42,315 bases of DNA from Hyphomicrobiales bacterium (GCA_013911975.1 JACESF010000033.1:1-42315), one strand, 5' to 3'; positions 7,046 to 15,890 are shown, numbered from the stretch's first letter. The notes: a model not told the origin generated them from the sequence alone. Made by a program: numbers and translations.

Positions 7046-9679
7046 ATGCGAAACGCCGATGTCGCCCCCATCCGTTTGGCGGACTACCGCCCGCCGGACT
7101 GGCTGGTGGACACGGTGGACCTGGACATCTCGCTCCATCCCACCGCGACGCGCGTGGTGGCGCGCCTCGCGCTGCGCCGCAACCCGCAGGGCCGTGCCGG
7201 CGCCCCGGTGGAGCTGGACGGCGACGGGCTGAAGCTGGTGCGCCTCGCCATGGACGGCCAGCCCGCGGCGGGCGGCGCCTATGAGGCGAGCCCGGCCCGG
7301 CTCACCATTCCCGCCCCGCCCGGCGACGCCTTCCTCTTGGAGGTGGAGACGCTGCTGGAGCCCTCCGCCAACACCCAGCTCATGGGCCTCTACCGCACCA
7401 GCGGCGCCTATTGCACCCAGTGCGAGCCGGAGGGCTTCCGGCGCATCACCTATTTCCCCGACCGCACCGACGTGCTGGCGGTCTACACCACCCGCATCGA
7501 GGCCGACCGCGACGAGGCGCCGGTGCTGCTGGGCAACGGCAACCTGCTGCGCAACGGCCCGGTGGAGGGCACCAACCGCCACTATGCCGTCTGGCACGAC
7601 CCCTGGCCGAAGCCGAGCTACCTGTTCGCCCTCGTGGGCGGGCGGCTCGCCAAGGTGCCGGGCCATTTCCTCACCGCCTCCGGGCGGCCGGTGGACCTGG
7701 GCATCTATGTGGAGATCGGCAAGCAGGACCGCGCCGGCTACGCCATGGACGCGCTGAAGCGCTCCATGCGCTGGGACGAGACCGCGTTCGGGCGCGAGTA
7801 CGACCTCGACGTGTTCAACATCGTCGCCGTGTCGGACTTCAACATGGGCGCCATGGAGAACAAGGGCCTCAACGTCTTCAACGACAAGTACATCCTGGCG
7901 ACGCCCGAGACCGCCACCGACGCGGACTATGCCAATATCGAGGCGATCATCGCCCACGAATATTTCCACAACTGGACCGGCAACCGCATCACCTGCCGCG
8001 ACTGGTTCCAGCTCTGCCTGAAGGAAGGGCTCACCGTCTTCCGCGACCAGGAATTCTCCTCCGACCAGCGCTCCCGCCCGGTGAAGCGCATCGCCGACGT
8101 GCGGCTGCTCAAGGCGCAGCAATTCACCGAGGATGCCGGCCCCCTCGCCCATCCGGTGCGGCCCGAGACCTATCGCGAGATCAACAACTTCTACACCGCC
8201 ACCGTCTATGAGAAGGGCGCCGAGGTGGTGCGGATGCTGAAGACCCTGCTGGGGGCCGACGGCTTCCGCACGGGCATGGACCTGTTCTTCACGCGCCATG
8301 ACGGCGACGCCGCGACGGTGGAGCAGTTCCTTGCGTGCTTCTCCGACGCCACCGGCCGCGACCTGTCCCAGTTCACCCTGTGGTACCAGCAATCGGGCAC
8401 CCCCCGCCTGTCCGTGACCGGCACCTACGATCCCGCCGCCGCCACCTTCCGCCTGGACGTCTCGCAGGCGACGCCGCCCACGCCCGGCCAGTCGGAGAAG
8501 GCGCCGGTGGTCATTCCCCTCGCCCTCGGCCTCGTCGGCTCCGACGGCGCGGACATGCCCCTCGTGCTGGAGGACGGCCGGCGGCTGGAGACCGGCGTGC
8601 TGGAAGTGACGCGGGAGCGGGAGAGCTTCCTGTTCACCGACCTGCCCGAGCGTCCCGTGGCCTCGCTGAACCGGGGCTTCTCGGCCCCGGTCAACCTCTC
8701 CAGCAACCTGTCGGCGGCGGACTTCGTGTTCCTCGCGGCCCATGACCGCGACCCGTTCAACCGCTTCGACGCCATCCAGGCCCTGGCGCTCGACCTGCTG
8801 AAGCGCGGCGCCGCCGAGGGCACCCTGCCCGCCCCGGATGCGCTGCTGGACGCCGCCCGGCGCATCCTGGACGCGGACGACCTCGACCCCGCCTTCAAGG
8901 CGCAGGCCCTGGCCTTGCCGGGCGAGATGGAAGTGGCCCGGGAGCTGGGCCGCGACGTCGACCCCGACGCCGTGTTCGCCGCCCGCCGCGCGCTGCGCCG
9001 CGCGGTCAGCGAGGCGCTCTCCCCGCGCCTGGTGGAAGTGTACGGCACCCTCGCCACGCGCGGCCGCTATTCGCCGGATGCCGCCTCCGCGGGCCGGCGC
9101 GCGCTGCGCAACCTGGCGCTGGACTATCTCGCCGTGCCGGGCACGGTGGAGGGGCTCGGCCGCGCCGAGACCCAGTTCAGCGAGGCGGACAACATGACCG
9201 ACCGCTTCGCCGCGCTCGCCGTGCTGGCCCAGCACGACACGCCGCACCGCATCTCGGCCCTGGACGCCTTCCACCGCCGCTACGAGGCCGATCCGCTGGT
9301 GATCGACAAGTGGCTGAGCCTCCAGGCGCAGATCGCCGAGCCCGGCACCCTGGACCGGGTGCAGGACCTGACCCTTCTGCCGGTGTTCGCCATGACCAAT
9401 CCCAACCGCGTGCGCGCGCTCATCGGCGCCTTCGCGGCGGGCAACCCCACCCAGTTCAACCGGGCGGACGGCGCGGGCTACGACTTCCTGGTGGACGTGG
9501 TGCTGAGCCTCGACGGCAAGAACGCGCAGCTCGCCTCGCGCCTGCTCTCCGCCTTCAAGACGTGGCGGCAGCTGGAACCCGGCCGCGCGGCCCTGGCCGA
9601 GGCGGCGCTGCGCCGCGTCGCCAACACGCCCGACCTGTCCGACGACGTGGCCGACATCGCCTCACGCGCGCTGGGCTGA
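7046..9679 (+). CDS. pepN: Aminopeptidase N
   Basis: M1-family zinc aminopeptidase that removes N-terminal residues from peptides in the cytoplasm. With the ATG at 7046 it has 877 aa, the usual bacterial PepN length. The exopeptidase motif GAMENKG starts at residue 268. The zinc site HEYFHNW at 304-310 with E327 (KEGLTVF) completes HExxH-x18-E. The C-terminal ARM-like domain includes MTNPNRVRALIGAFAAGNPTQ, as in E. coli-type PepN. Starts at 6980 and 7040 are also in frame. I chose 7046 because GGAG then lies 8 bases upstream and the protein begins close to the conserved IRLADYRPPDWLVDTVDLDI. The gene stands alone. Confidence 0.96.
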   Translation: MRNADVAPIRLADYRPPDWLVDTVDLDISLHPTATRVVARLALRRNPQGRAGAPVELDGDGLKLVRLAMDGQPAAGGAYEASPARLTIPAPPGDAFLLEVETLLEPSANTQLMGLYRTSGAYCTQCEPEGFRRITYFPDRTDVLAVYTTRIEADRDEAPVLLGNGNLLRNGPVEGTNRHYAVWHDPWPKPSYLFALVGGRLAKVPGHFLTASGRPVDLGIYVEIGKQDRAGYAMDALKRSMRWDETAFGREYDLDVFNIVAVSDFNMGAMENKGLNVFNDKYILATPETATDADYANIEAIIAHEYFHNWTGNRITCRDWFQLCLKEGLTVFRDQEFSSDQRSRPVKRIADVRLLKAQQFTEDAGPLAHPVRPETYREINNFYTATVYEKGAEVVRMLKTLLGADGFRTGMDLFFTRHDGDAATVEQFLACFSDATGRDLSQFTLWYQQSGTPRLSVTGTYDPAAATFRLDVSQATPPTPGQSEKAPVVIPLALGLVGSDGADMPLVLEDGRRLETGVLEVTRERESFLFTDLPERPVASLNRGFSAPVNLSSNLSAADFVFLAAHDRDPFNRFDAIQALALDLLKRGAAEGTLPAPDALLDAARRILDADDLDPAFKAQALALPGEMEVARELGRDVDPDAVFAARRALRRAVSEALSPRLVEVYGTLATRGRYSPDAASAGRRALRNLALDYLAVPGTVEGLGRAETQFSEADNMTDRFAALAVLAQHDTPHRISALDAFHRRYEADPLVIDKWLSLQAQIAEPGTLDRVQDLTLLPVFAMTNPNRVRALIGAFAAGNPTQFNRADGAGYDFLVDVVLSLDGKNAQLASRLLSAFKTWRQLEPGRAALAEAALRRVANTPDLSDDVADIASRALG

Positions 9680-9724
9680 GCCCCGGCCGCCCTCGGCGGA
9701 CCTTCCTTGGCAGACTCACCACGG

Positions 9725-9747
9725 CGGCCCGGACCTGATCCGGGCCG
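9725..9747. repeat. REP-like hairpin (GGCCCGGA/TCCGGGCC) after pepN
   Basis: CGGCCCGGA, loop CCTGA, TCCGGGCCG: a perfect 9-bp stem starting 45 bases after the pepN stop. GGCCCGGACCTGATCCGGGC is a common alphaproteobacterial intergenic palindrome. It could also help 3'-end formation. The 315-bp gap to the next gene otherwise holds only the AT-rich promoter region. Confidence 0.65.
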
Positions 9748-9938
9748 TGTGCCGCCGCGCGTGCATTCCCGTGATCACCCGGCCCCGCATCCACTTGTCG
9801 CGGCTGGCCCCGGGCGATGCTTTGCGCTGCGTCAAGCGCCGTGCGCGGCGGCAAGCCTAAAGCTGTGCTCAATTTTCGCCCGACACGCACACCCCATAAT
9901 CACATATATGAGACGTAATTAATCGCATTGCACACATC

Positions 9939-9966
9939 TTGCGCGGCGACCGAGATATTTTATAAG
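9939..9966 (+). promoter_or_regulatory. Candidate sigma-70 promoter of the CMD/ABC operon
   Basis: TTGCGC (9939-9944), 16-bp spacer, TATAAG (9961-9966), inside an unusually AT-rich stretch (about 9885-9985) in an otherwise very GC-rich window. GGAG lies 8 bases before the start at 9995. A second possible -35 (TTGCAC) is at 9928. The AT-rich tract could also carry activator sites. Confidence 0.45.
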
Positions 9967-9994
9967 TTTTATCGAGTTTATTGGAGTCCCTGCC

Positions 9995-10567
9995 ATGTCC
10001 CGCCTGCCCCTGCGCACCATCGAGGACGCCCCCGAGGAAACCCGCGACCGTCTCGCCGCCGCCGAGCAGCGCAGCGGCTACCTGCCGAACCTGCTGCGCG
10101 TGCTCGCCAACGCCCCGGTGGCGCTGGAAGCGTACCAGACGCTCGGCGCCATCAATGGCCGCGCCTCCCTCTCCCTCGCCGAGCGCGAGGCGGTGCAGAT
10201 CACGGCTGCGGCGCTCCATGGCTGCGGCTTCTGCGTCGCGGGCCACACCGCCATCGCCACCAAGCAGGCGAAGCTCGATGCCGTGACGATCGAGGCGCTG
10301 CGGGCCGTGGGCCATGTGCCCGACGCCCGCCTTGCCGCCGTCGCGCGCTTCACGGGCGCCGTCATCGCCGCGCGCGGGCGGGTGCCGGAGGCGGACCTCG
10401 CGGCGTTCCGCGCCGCCGGCTTCGATGATCAGGCGGCGCTGGAAGTGGTGCTCGGCGTCAGCCTCGCCACCCTGTGCAATTTCGCCAACAATCTCGGCGC
10501 CCCGCCACTGAATGCGGAGCTGGAGCCCTATCGCTGGGACGGCCCCTCCGCGGCGGCCGCCGAATGA
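9995..10567 (+). CDS. Carboxymuconolactone decarboxylase / AhpD-like family protein
   Basis: A 190-aa all-helical CMD-family protein. The AhpD-type redox site is HGCGFCVAGHT: C77, C80 and H84, preceded by LSLAEREAVQIT, typical of peroxidase-like members and not of true carboxymuconolactone decarboxylases. A thiol-dependent peroxidase or oxidoreductase role is therefore likely; the substrate is unknown. It is the first gene of a five-gene operon and overlaps the next gene by ATGA. In related clusters, CMD proteins accompany flavin enzymes that attack organosulfur or organonitrogen compounds, and may remove peroxide leaked by the flavin. Its partner here is an acyl-CoA dehydrogenase-like protein, which fits that idea without proving it. 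Confidence 0.85.
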   Translation: MSRLPLRTIEDAPEETRDRLAAAEQRSGYLPNLLRVLANAPVALEAYQTLGAINGRASLSLAEREAVQITAAALHGCGFCVAGHTAIATKQAKLDAVTIEALRAVGHVPDARLAAVARFTGAVIAARGRVPEADLAAFRAAGFDDQAALEVVLGVSLATLCNFANNLGAPPLNAELEPYRWDGPSAAAAE

Positions 10568-11646
10568 GCCGCCCGCCCGTGGCGCACGACGACACCCTGA
10601 CGGGCTGGCTGGCGGCCAACGCCGCCGCGCTCGACACGGCGCCCACGCTCGCGCACGAGGTGCTCCCGCGCCTCGCCGCCGCCGGGCTCGTCGCCGTCGG
10701 CGTGCCCGCGTCCCAGGGTGGCGCCGGGGGCACGCTGGGCGACGCGGTGGAGGCCATCGCCGCCGCGTCCACGCAATCGCTCGCCGCCGGCTTCGTGCTC
10801 TGGGGCCATCGCAGCTATGTGGAATACCTGCTGCAGAGCCCAAATGCCGCCTTGCGCGACCACTTGCTGCCCGACCTCCTCGCCGGGCACCTCGCCGGCG
10901 CTACGGGCCTCTCCAACGCCATGAAGTTCCTGTCGGGGCTGGAGGAATTGCAGATCACGGCCCGGCCGGACGGCGACGGGCTGCGGCTCGACGGCCGCAT
11001 GCCCTGGGTCACGAACCTGCGTCCGGCGGCTTTCCACGTGGCCGCCGCCGTCGCGCGCGCGGAGGGCGGCGCCTTCGTCGCCACCCTCGCCTCGGACGAC
11101 TCGGGCCTGGAGCGCTCCGGCGACCTGGACCTGATGGCCCTGCGCGGCACCAACACGGCCGCCATTTCCGTGAAGGACGTGCGGATCGCGCCCAACCGCA
11201 TCATCGCGCCCGACGCGGCGGCATGGCTGCCGCGCGTGCGCCCGGCCTTCCTCGGCCTCCAGTGCGGTCTCTCCATGGGCCTCGCCCGCCGGGCGCTGGC
11301 CGAGGCGGAGACGTGCGCAGGCCCCGGCCGGGCCGTGCTGGCCGGGCCGCGCGCGGCCCTCGCCGCCGCCCTGGCGGAACAGGAGGCGACCCTGGCGGAC
11401 GGGCTCAAGGCCGGCACCTTCCTCGCCGACCCCGCCGCCCTGTTCCGCATCCGTATCGCCCTCTCCGACATCGCCACCAGCGCCGTGGGGCTGGAACTCC
11501 AGGCGGCGGGCGGGCGCGCCTACCTGTCCCAGCCCGGCGCCGGCTTCGCCCGGCGGTGGCGCGAGGCGGCCTTCATCCCCGTCATCACGCCCAGCCTCGT
11601 CCAGTTGAAGAGCGCGCTCGCGGCCCAGCGGCAGAGCGCGGCATGA
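10564..11646 (+). CDS. Acyl-CoA dehydrogenase-like flavoprotein
   Basis: A 360-aa protein with the acyl-CoA dehydrogenase fold. It has an N-terminal helical domain (LAAAGLVAVGVPASQGGAGG at about residues 37-56), a central beta domain (MPWVTNLRPAAFHVAAAV; LDLMALRGTNTAAISVKDVR), and a C-terminal helical bundle (AFLGLQCGLSMGLARRALAEA; LQAAGGRAYLSQPG). It is a little shorter than fatty-acid beta-oxidation enzymes (~380-400 aa), and I cannot point to a clear catalytic glutamate. It may belong to the DszC/SfnC-like branch, whose members are flavin-dependent monooxygenases. The ATGA overlap with the CMD gene before it and with the ABC ATPase after it ties it to the import of one substrate. The start at 10564 is set by that overlap. 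Confidence 0.8.
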   Translation: MSRPPVAHDDTLTGWLAANAAALDTAPTLAHEVLPRLAAAGLVAVGVPASQGGAGGTLGDAVEAIAAASTQSLAAGFVLWGHRSYVEYLLQSPNAALRDHLLPDLLAGHLAGATGLSNAMKFLSGLEELQITARPDGDGLRLDGRMPWVTNLRPAAFHVAAAVARAEGGAFVATLASDDSGLERSGDLDLMALRGTNTAAISVKDVRIAPNRIIAPDAAAWLPRVRPAFLGLQCGLSMGLARRALAEAETCAGPGRAVLAGPRAALAAALAEQEATLADGLKAGTFLADPAALFRIRIALSDIATSAVGLELQAAGGRAYLSQPGAGFARRWREAAFIPVITPSLVQLKSALAAQRQSAA

Positions 11647-12410
11647 CTTCGCCCCTCCTCGCCGCCTCCGGCATCGAGCTGCGCTATCCCGGCGCCGCGG
11701 GTCCCGTCCTCACCGGCTTCGACCTCGCCCTCCAGCCCGGAGAGGTGGTGGCGCTGCTCGGGCCGAGCGGGGTAGGCAAGTCCAGCCTCCTGCGGGTGCT
11801 GGGCGGCCTCCAGCCGCCGAGCGCGGGCCGCGTCACGCTGGAGGGCGCCCCGCTGCGGGAAGGCCATCCCCGCCTCGCCGTGGCCTTCCAGGACCCGTGC
11901 CTGCTGCCGTGGCTGTCCCTGGAGGCGAACGTGGCCTTCGGCCTCGATTTCAAGCGCCAGCCCCGCCTGCCGAGGCCCGAGCTTCAGGCGCGGGTGGACG
12001 CGGCCATCGCGGAAGTCGGCCTTGCCCATGCGCGGCGCCTGCCGCCGTCTGCCCTGTCCGGCGGCATGGCCCAGCGCACGGCGCTCGCCCGCTGCCTCGC
12101 CCGCAAGCCGCAGGTGCTGCTGCTGGACGAGCCCTTCGGCGCCCTGGACGAGGTGACGCGCGCCGAGATGCAGGACCTGCTGCTCAAGGTGGTGGCCGAT
12201 TCCGGCACCGCCGCCATCCTCGTGACCCACGACATCGACGAGGCGCTGCTCCTGGCCGACCGCGTCCTTCTGCTGGGCGGCACGCCCGCAAGGCAGATCG
12301 GCTCATGGCCCGTGACCCTGCCCAAGCCCCGCCGCGACGACATCGCCGCTCTGGGCGAGATGCGCGTCGCCATCCTTCAGACCCTTCGCCAGGCGGTTCG
12401 CCGCCACTGA
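11643..12410 (+). CDS. NitT/TauT-type ABC transporter ATP-binding protein
   Basis: A 255-aa import ATPase on the cytoplasmic face. Walker A is GPSGVGKSS (near residue 40), the Q-loop is FQDPCLLPW, the signature is LSGGMAQR, Walker B is LLLDEPFGALD, and the switch histidine is in VTHDIDEAL. The FQDxxLLPW Q-loop and the DEPFGALDxxTR run are typical of the nitrate/sulfonate/taurine family (SsuB, TauB, NrtD). It starts as ATGA within the stop of the flavoprotein gene. The binding protein and permease follow immediately, making a complete importer. Confidence 0.93.
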   Translation: MTSPLLAASGIELRYPGAAGPVLTGFDLALQPGEVVALLGPSGVGKSSLLRVLGGLQPPSAGRVTLEGAPLREGHPRLAVAFQDPCLLPWLSLEANVAFGLDFKRQPRLPRPELQARVDAAIAEVGLAHARRLPPSALSGGMAQRTALARCLARKPQVLLLDEPFGALDEVTRAEMQDLLLKVVADSGTAAILVTHDIDEALLLADRVLLLGGTPARQIGSWPVTLPKPRRDDIAALGEMRVAILQTLRQAVRRH

Positions 12411-12423
12411 CCGGAGTTGCTCC

Positions 12424-13626
12424 ATGTGCATCGAATGCGTCACCCGGCGCGGCTTCTCGCGCCGCGACATGCTCAAGCTCTCGGCGCTGTTCACCGCCGC
12501 CGGGGCCCTGCCGCTGCTGCGCGCCGCCGAGGCCCGCGCCCAGGAGGCGGATGCGCCGGTGCGCATCGGCTACCTGCCCATCACCGACGCGACGCCGCTG
12601 CTGGTGGCCCATGCCAACGGCTATTTCGACGCCGAGGGGATCAAGGCCGAGAAGCCGGTCCTGCTGCGGAGCTGGGCGCAGGTGATCGAGGCCTTCATCT
12701 CGGGGCAGGTGAACGTCATCCACCTGCTTTCCCCCATGACCGTCTGGGCGCGCTTCGGCAGCGGCGCCCCCGCCAAGGTGGTGGCGTGGAACCATGTGAG
12801 CGGCTCGGGCCTCACGGTCCTGCCGGAGATCAATGCGGTCTCCGACCTCGGCGGCAAGACCGTGGCCATCCCCTTCTGGTATTCGATCCACAACGTGGTG
12901 CTCCAGAACCTTCTGAAGCAGAACGGCCTCACCCCCGTCACCAAGCGCTCGGGCGCGCCCGCCGCCAACGAGGTGAACCTCGTGGTGATGCCGCCCTCCG
13001 ACATGCCCCCCGCCCTCGCCTCCAAGCAGGTGGCCGGCTACATCGTCGCCGAGCCCTTCAACGCGGTGGCCGAGACCCAGGGCATCGGCAAGATCCTGCG
13101 CTTCACGGGCGATGTCTGGAAGGACCATGCCTGCTGCGTGGTGTTCATGCATGAGCGCGACCTGAACGGCCGTCCCGAATGGTCGCAGAAGGTGGTGAAC
13201 GCCCTCGTGAAGGCCCAGCTCTGGACCCGCGCCAACCGGCCCGAGACCGCGCGCCTGCTCTCCAAGGACGGCCCCAACCGCTACACGCCCCACCCGGTGG
13301 CCGTGCTGGACAAGGTGCTGGCCCCGCCGCCCGGCGACATCGCCGCCTACGAGGCATCCGGCGCCATCCGCCACGCGGACTGGAAGGAGAAGCGCATCGA
13401 CTTCCAGCCCTATCCCTATCCCAGCTACACCGAGGAACTGGTGCGGCGCCTGAAGGACACGCTGATCGAGGGCGACCGCGGCTTCCTCGCCAGCCTTGAT
13501 CCCGCCCAGGCCGCCCGCGAGCTGGTGGACGACCGCTTCGTGAAGACGGCGCTGGCCGCCAATGGCGGGCTGCCCGCCTTCGGCTTCCCCGACAGCTTCA
13601 CCCGCACGGAAATCATCGCTCCGTGA
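12424..13626 (+). CDS. Tat-exported ABC substrate-binding protein (NMT1/NrtA-like)
   Basis: A 400-aa periplasmic binding protein. It carries a twin-arginine signal, SRRDMLKL at residues 12-19, followed by a hydrophobic stretch and a likely cleavage after AEARA (residue 40). The mature protein starts VRIGYLPITDATPLLVAHAN and continues with GYFDAEGIKAE, typical of the NitT/TauT (NMT1/THI5-like) fold. An unusual CxxC (MCIEC) precedes the Tat motif. Tat export suggests folding or a ligand bound before secretion. The substrate cannot be read from sequence: nitrate, sulfonates and pyrimidine precursors are all served by this family. It begins 13 bases after the ATPase stop and overlaps the permease start (GTGA). 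Confidence 0.9.
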   Translation: MCIECVTRRGFSRRDMLKLSALFTAAGALPLLRAAEARAQEADAPVRIGYLPITDATPLLVAHANGYFDAEGIKAEKPVLLRSWAQVIEAFISGQVNVIHLLSPMTVWARFGSGAPAKVVAWNHVSGSGLTVLPEINAVSDLGGKTVAIPFWYSIHNVVLQNLLKQNGLTPVTKRSGAPAANEVNLVVMPPSDMPPALASKQVAGYIVAEPFNAVAETQGIGKILRFTGDVWKDHACCVVFMHERDLNGRPEWSQKVVNALVKAQLWTRANRPETARLLSKDGPNRYTPHPVAVLDKVLAPPPGDIAAYEASGAIRHADWKEKRIDFQPYPYPSYTEELVRRLKDTLIEGDRGFLASLDPAQAARELVDDRFVKTALAANGGLPAFGFPDSFTRTEIIAP

Positions 13627-14459
13627 CCGCCGCGCCGCGTCCCGCCGACATCGAGGGGGCCGTGCCGGCGCCCGGCCCGCAGGCCCCGGCCGCCGCGCCC
13701 GCGCGCCGGTTCGGGCCGGGCCTGCGCCGCCTCGGGCTCGGGCTGGCGGGGCTCTTGGTGCTCCTGGCGCTGTGGTGGGTGGGCACCGACCTGCTGGCCC
13801 CTGCGGGCAGCTTCGCCCGCCGCTTCTCCCCCACCAGCGCCCTGCCCGCGCTGGTGGACCTGCTGCTGCACTCAGACCTGCCCATCCATGTGGTGGTGAG
13901 CCTGCGGCGCATCCTGGTGGGGCTCGCCTTCGCGCTGGCCATCGGGGTTCCGCTCGGCCTCGCGGTGGGCACCCTCGGCACGCTGGAGGCGGCCACCACG
14001 CCCGCCTTCCAGTTCCTGCGCATGATCTCGCCGCTCTCCTGGATGCCCCTGGCGGTCATGATCTTCGGCGTCGGCGATAATCCGGTCTATTTCCTGCTGG
14101 CCTTCGCCGCCGTGTGGCCCATCCTGCTCTCCACGGCGGCCGGCGTGCGCCAGCTCGATCCCCGCTGGACCCAGCTCGCCCGCAGCCTCGCGGCGACGCG
14201 CTGGGAGATGATCCGGCACGTCATCCTGCCGGGCATCACCGGCCACGTCCTCACCGGCGTGCGCCTCGCCATCGGCATCCTGTGGATCGTGCTGGTGCCC
14301 TGCGAGATGCTGGGCGTGTCGGCGGGGCTCGGCTACTTCATCCTCGATACCCGCGACCGGCTGGCCTATTCGGAACTGATGGCGACGGTGCTGCTTGTGG
14401 GCCTCCTGGGCTTCGCCCTGGACGCCCTCGCCCGGGCCCTCTGCCGCCGCTGGTCGTGA
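13623..14459 (+). CDS. NitT/TauT-type ABC transporter permease
   Basis: A 278-aa inner-membrane permease starting with GTG in the GTGA overlap with the binding-protein stop. A Pro/Ala-rich cytoplasmic lead (residues 1-35) precedes the first helix (LGLGLAGLLVLLALWWVG). The remaining helices follow in the SsuC/TauC pattern. The coupling segment that docks to the ATPase is near AATRWEMIRHVILPGITGHV. It is the last gene of the operon that starts at 9995. A palindromic hairpin follows, then the convergent hydrolase gene. Confidence 0.92.
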   Translation: MTAAPRPADIEGAVPAPGPQAPAAAPARRFGPGLRRLGLGLAGLLVLLALWWVGTDLLAPAGSFARRFSPTSALPALVDLLLHSDLPIHVVVSLRRILVGLAFALAIGVPLGLAVGTLGTLEAATTPAFQFLRMISPLSWMPLAVMIFGVGDNPVYFLLAFAAVWPILLSTAAGVRQLDPRWTQLARSLAATRWEMIRHVILPGITGHVLTGVRLAIGILWIVLVPCEMLGVSAGLGYFILDTRDRLAYSELMATVLLVGLLGFALDALARALCRRWS

Positions 14460-14479
14460 CGCCCACGCCTCCCGTCGGA

Positions 14480-14496
14480 CCCGGCCATCGGCCGGG
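14480..14496 (+). terminator. Hairpin between convergent operons
   Basis: CCCGGCC-ATC-GGCCGGG, a perfect 7-bp stem with a 3-nt loop, in the 75-bp gap between the permease and the convergent hydrolase. There is no T-run, so the termination role is tentative. Confidence 0.4.
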
Positions 14497-14534
14497 CCCG
14501 AGCGAGGGCCGCTCAGGGTCCCGAAGCCTTGGAG

Positions 14535-15158
14535 TCACGCCGCGCTGAGCAGCGCGGCGGTGTCGCGCGCGATGATGGCGAAGCGGTCGCCCAGCCCCGC
14601 CAGCGTCGCCCGGTGGAGCGCGTCCGCGCTCACCACGCCGCCCAGCGGATTCGGCAGGTCGCGGGTCGCGCAGGCATTCGCCACCACGGTGCTGCGATAG
14701 CCGAGGTCCAGCGCCGCGCGGGCGGTGGCGCTCACGCACATATGGGTCATGAAGCCGGCGAGGATCAGCTCCTTGCGGCCGGTCTGGGCGAGCTGCTGCT
14801 GGAGGCCGGTATTCTCGAAGGAATTGGGCAGGCCCTTGAAGATCACCGCCTCGCCATCCCTCGGGCGCACCGGGTCCGCCACGGCGGCGTACGGTCCCTG
14901 CGGATCGAACAGGCGCCCGCCCGGGCGGCCGTGATGGACGATGTGGAAGATCGGCGTGCCCTCCTCCCGCGCCGCCGCCAGCAGGCGGCCCGCCTCCTCC
15001 AGCGCGGCAGCGGCGTCCGGCAAGGCGAGCGTGCCCACCGTGTATTCGAGCTGGTAGTCGATGAGCACCAGCGCGGCATCCTTCAGGCGGCCGGGAGTGA
15101 GGGGCGCGCCCGCGAAATCGAGAAGCGTCCGGGGTTGAGTCGGTTTATCCGCACTCAT
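14535..15158 (-). CDS. Isochorismatase-family cysteine hydrolase
   Basis: A 207-aa alpha/beta hydrolase of the isochorismatase / N-carbamoylsarcosine amidase / nicotinamidase superfamily. The catalytic triad is visible: D34 in VLIDYQ, K108 in IFKGLPNSF and C141 in THMCVSATARAA. The cis-peptide region GFMTHMC also fits. Most relatives with cysteine hydrolyse amides or ureides. It lies 45 bases downstream of the two amino acid-type permease genes on the same strand, so it may process the imported compound, for example an amide or carbamoyl amino acid. GAGG 9 bases upstream supports the start at 15158. The exact substrate is unknown. Confidence 0.87.
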   Translation of the reverse strand: MSADKPTQPRTLLDFAGAPLTPGRLKDAALVLIDYQLEYTVGTLALPDAAAALEEAGRLLAAAREEGTPIFHIVHHGRPGGRLFDPQGPYAAVADPVRPRDGEAVIFKGLPNSFENTGLQQQLAQTGRKELILAGFMTHMCVSATARAALDLGYRSTVVANACATRDLPNPLGGVVSADALHRATLAGLGDRFAIIARDTAALLSAA

Positions 15159-15203
15159 ATGTCACGCCTCGAAACAGGATGATGGAAACGGCGCGAGCAT
15201 AGC

Positions 15204-15890
15204 TCAGGCCGGACGCGCCCGCCGCCCCTGGGCCAGATGGACCACCAGGGACAGCGCGCCGCACAGGAGGAAATATACCGCACCCGTGAACAGGAAGATC
15301 TCGGTGGGATAGATCTGGGTGCGGTTGTTCACCTGCCCCGCCACCGTGGTCAGCTCCGGCACGTTCACGATGAAGGCCAGCGACGTGTCCTTGATGAGGC
15401 TGATGAACACGCCCACCAGCGAGGGCAGGATGTTCGGCAGCGCCTGGGGCAGGAGGATGTTGACCAGCACCTCGAACCGCGAGAAGCCCGCCGATAGCCC
15501 CGCCTCCGCCTGCCCCCTGGGCAGCGCCTCCAGGCCCGCCAGGGTCGAGTACATGACGGCGGCCGACGTGAACCAGGCGATGGCCAGGACCACGGTGACG
15601 GCGTCGGGCAGGTTGATCCGGAACAGGGAGGGCAGCAGGAAATAGAGCCAGAAGATGACGAAGATCAGCGGAATTCCGCGGATGAAGTCGGCCCAGGCGA
15701 ACAGGATGCGGCGCGTCCAGCCCCCGGCGAGCCAGGCGACGAGGGCGAGGAGCACGCCCCCCACCAGCGCCAGCACGCCCGCCTCCACCGACATGATGAG
15801 CGTGAGCAGCAGGCCGCCCGGCTGGCCCTCCAGGGCACGGCCCCACAGGAGATAGGGCAGATTCTGGGTGATGACGGAGAAATCAAGCAT
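15204..15890 (-). CDS. Polar amino acid ABC transporter permease (GltK-like)
   Basis: A 228-aa HisM/GltK-type inner-membrane permease. The first helix is near GLLLTLIMSVEAGVLALVGG. The family segment FIRGIPLIFVIFWLYFLLP is followed by LEALPRGQAEAGLSAGFSR and ILLPQALPNILPSLVGVFIS, the ATPase-docking EAA-like region. It overlaps the preceding permease gene by 8 bases and is presumably its heterodimer partner. The cognate ATPase gene upstream is truncated and no binding-protein gene is present, so transport through this protein needs parts encoded elsewhere, or is lost. Confidence 0.92.
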   Translation of the reverse strand: MLDFSVITQNLPYLLWGRALEGQPGGLLLTLIMSVEAGVLALVGGVLLALVAWLAGGWTRRILFAWADFIRGIPLIFVIFWLYFLLPSLFRINLPDAVTVVLAIAWFTSAAVMYSTLAGLEALPRGQAEAGLSAGFSRFEVLVNILLPQALPNILPSLVGVFISLIKDTSLAFIVNVPELTTVAGQVNNRTQIYPTEIFLFTGAVYFLLCGALSLVVHLAQGRRARPA

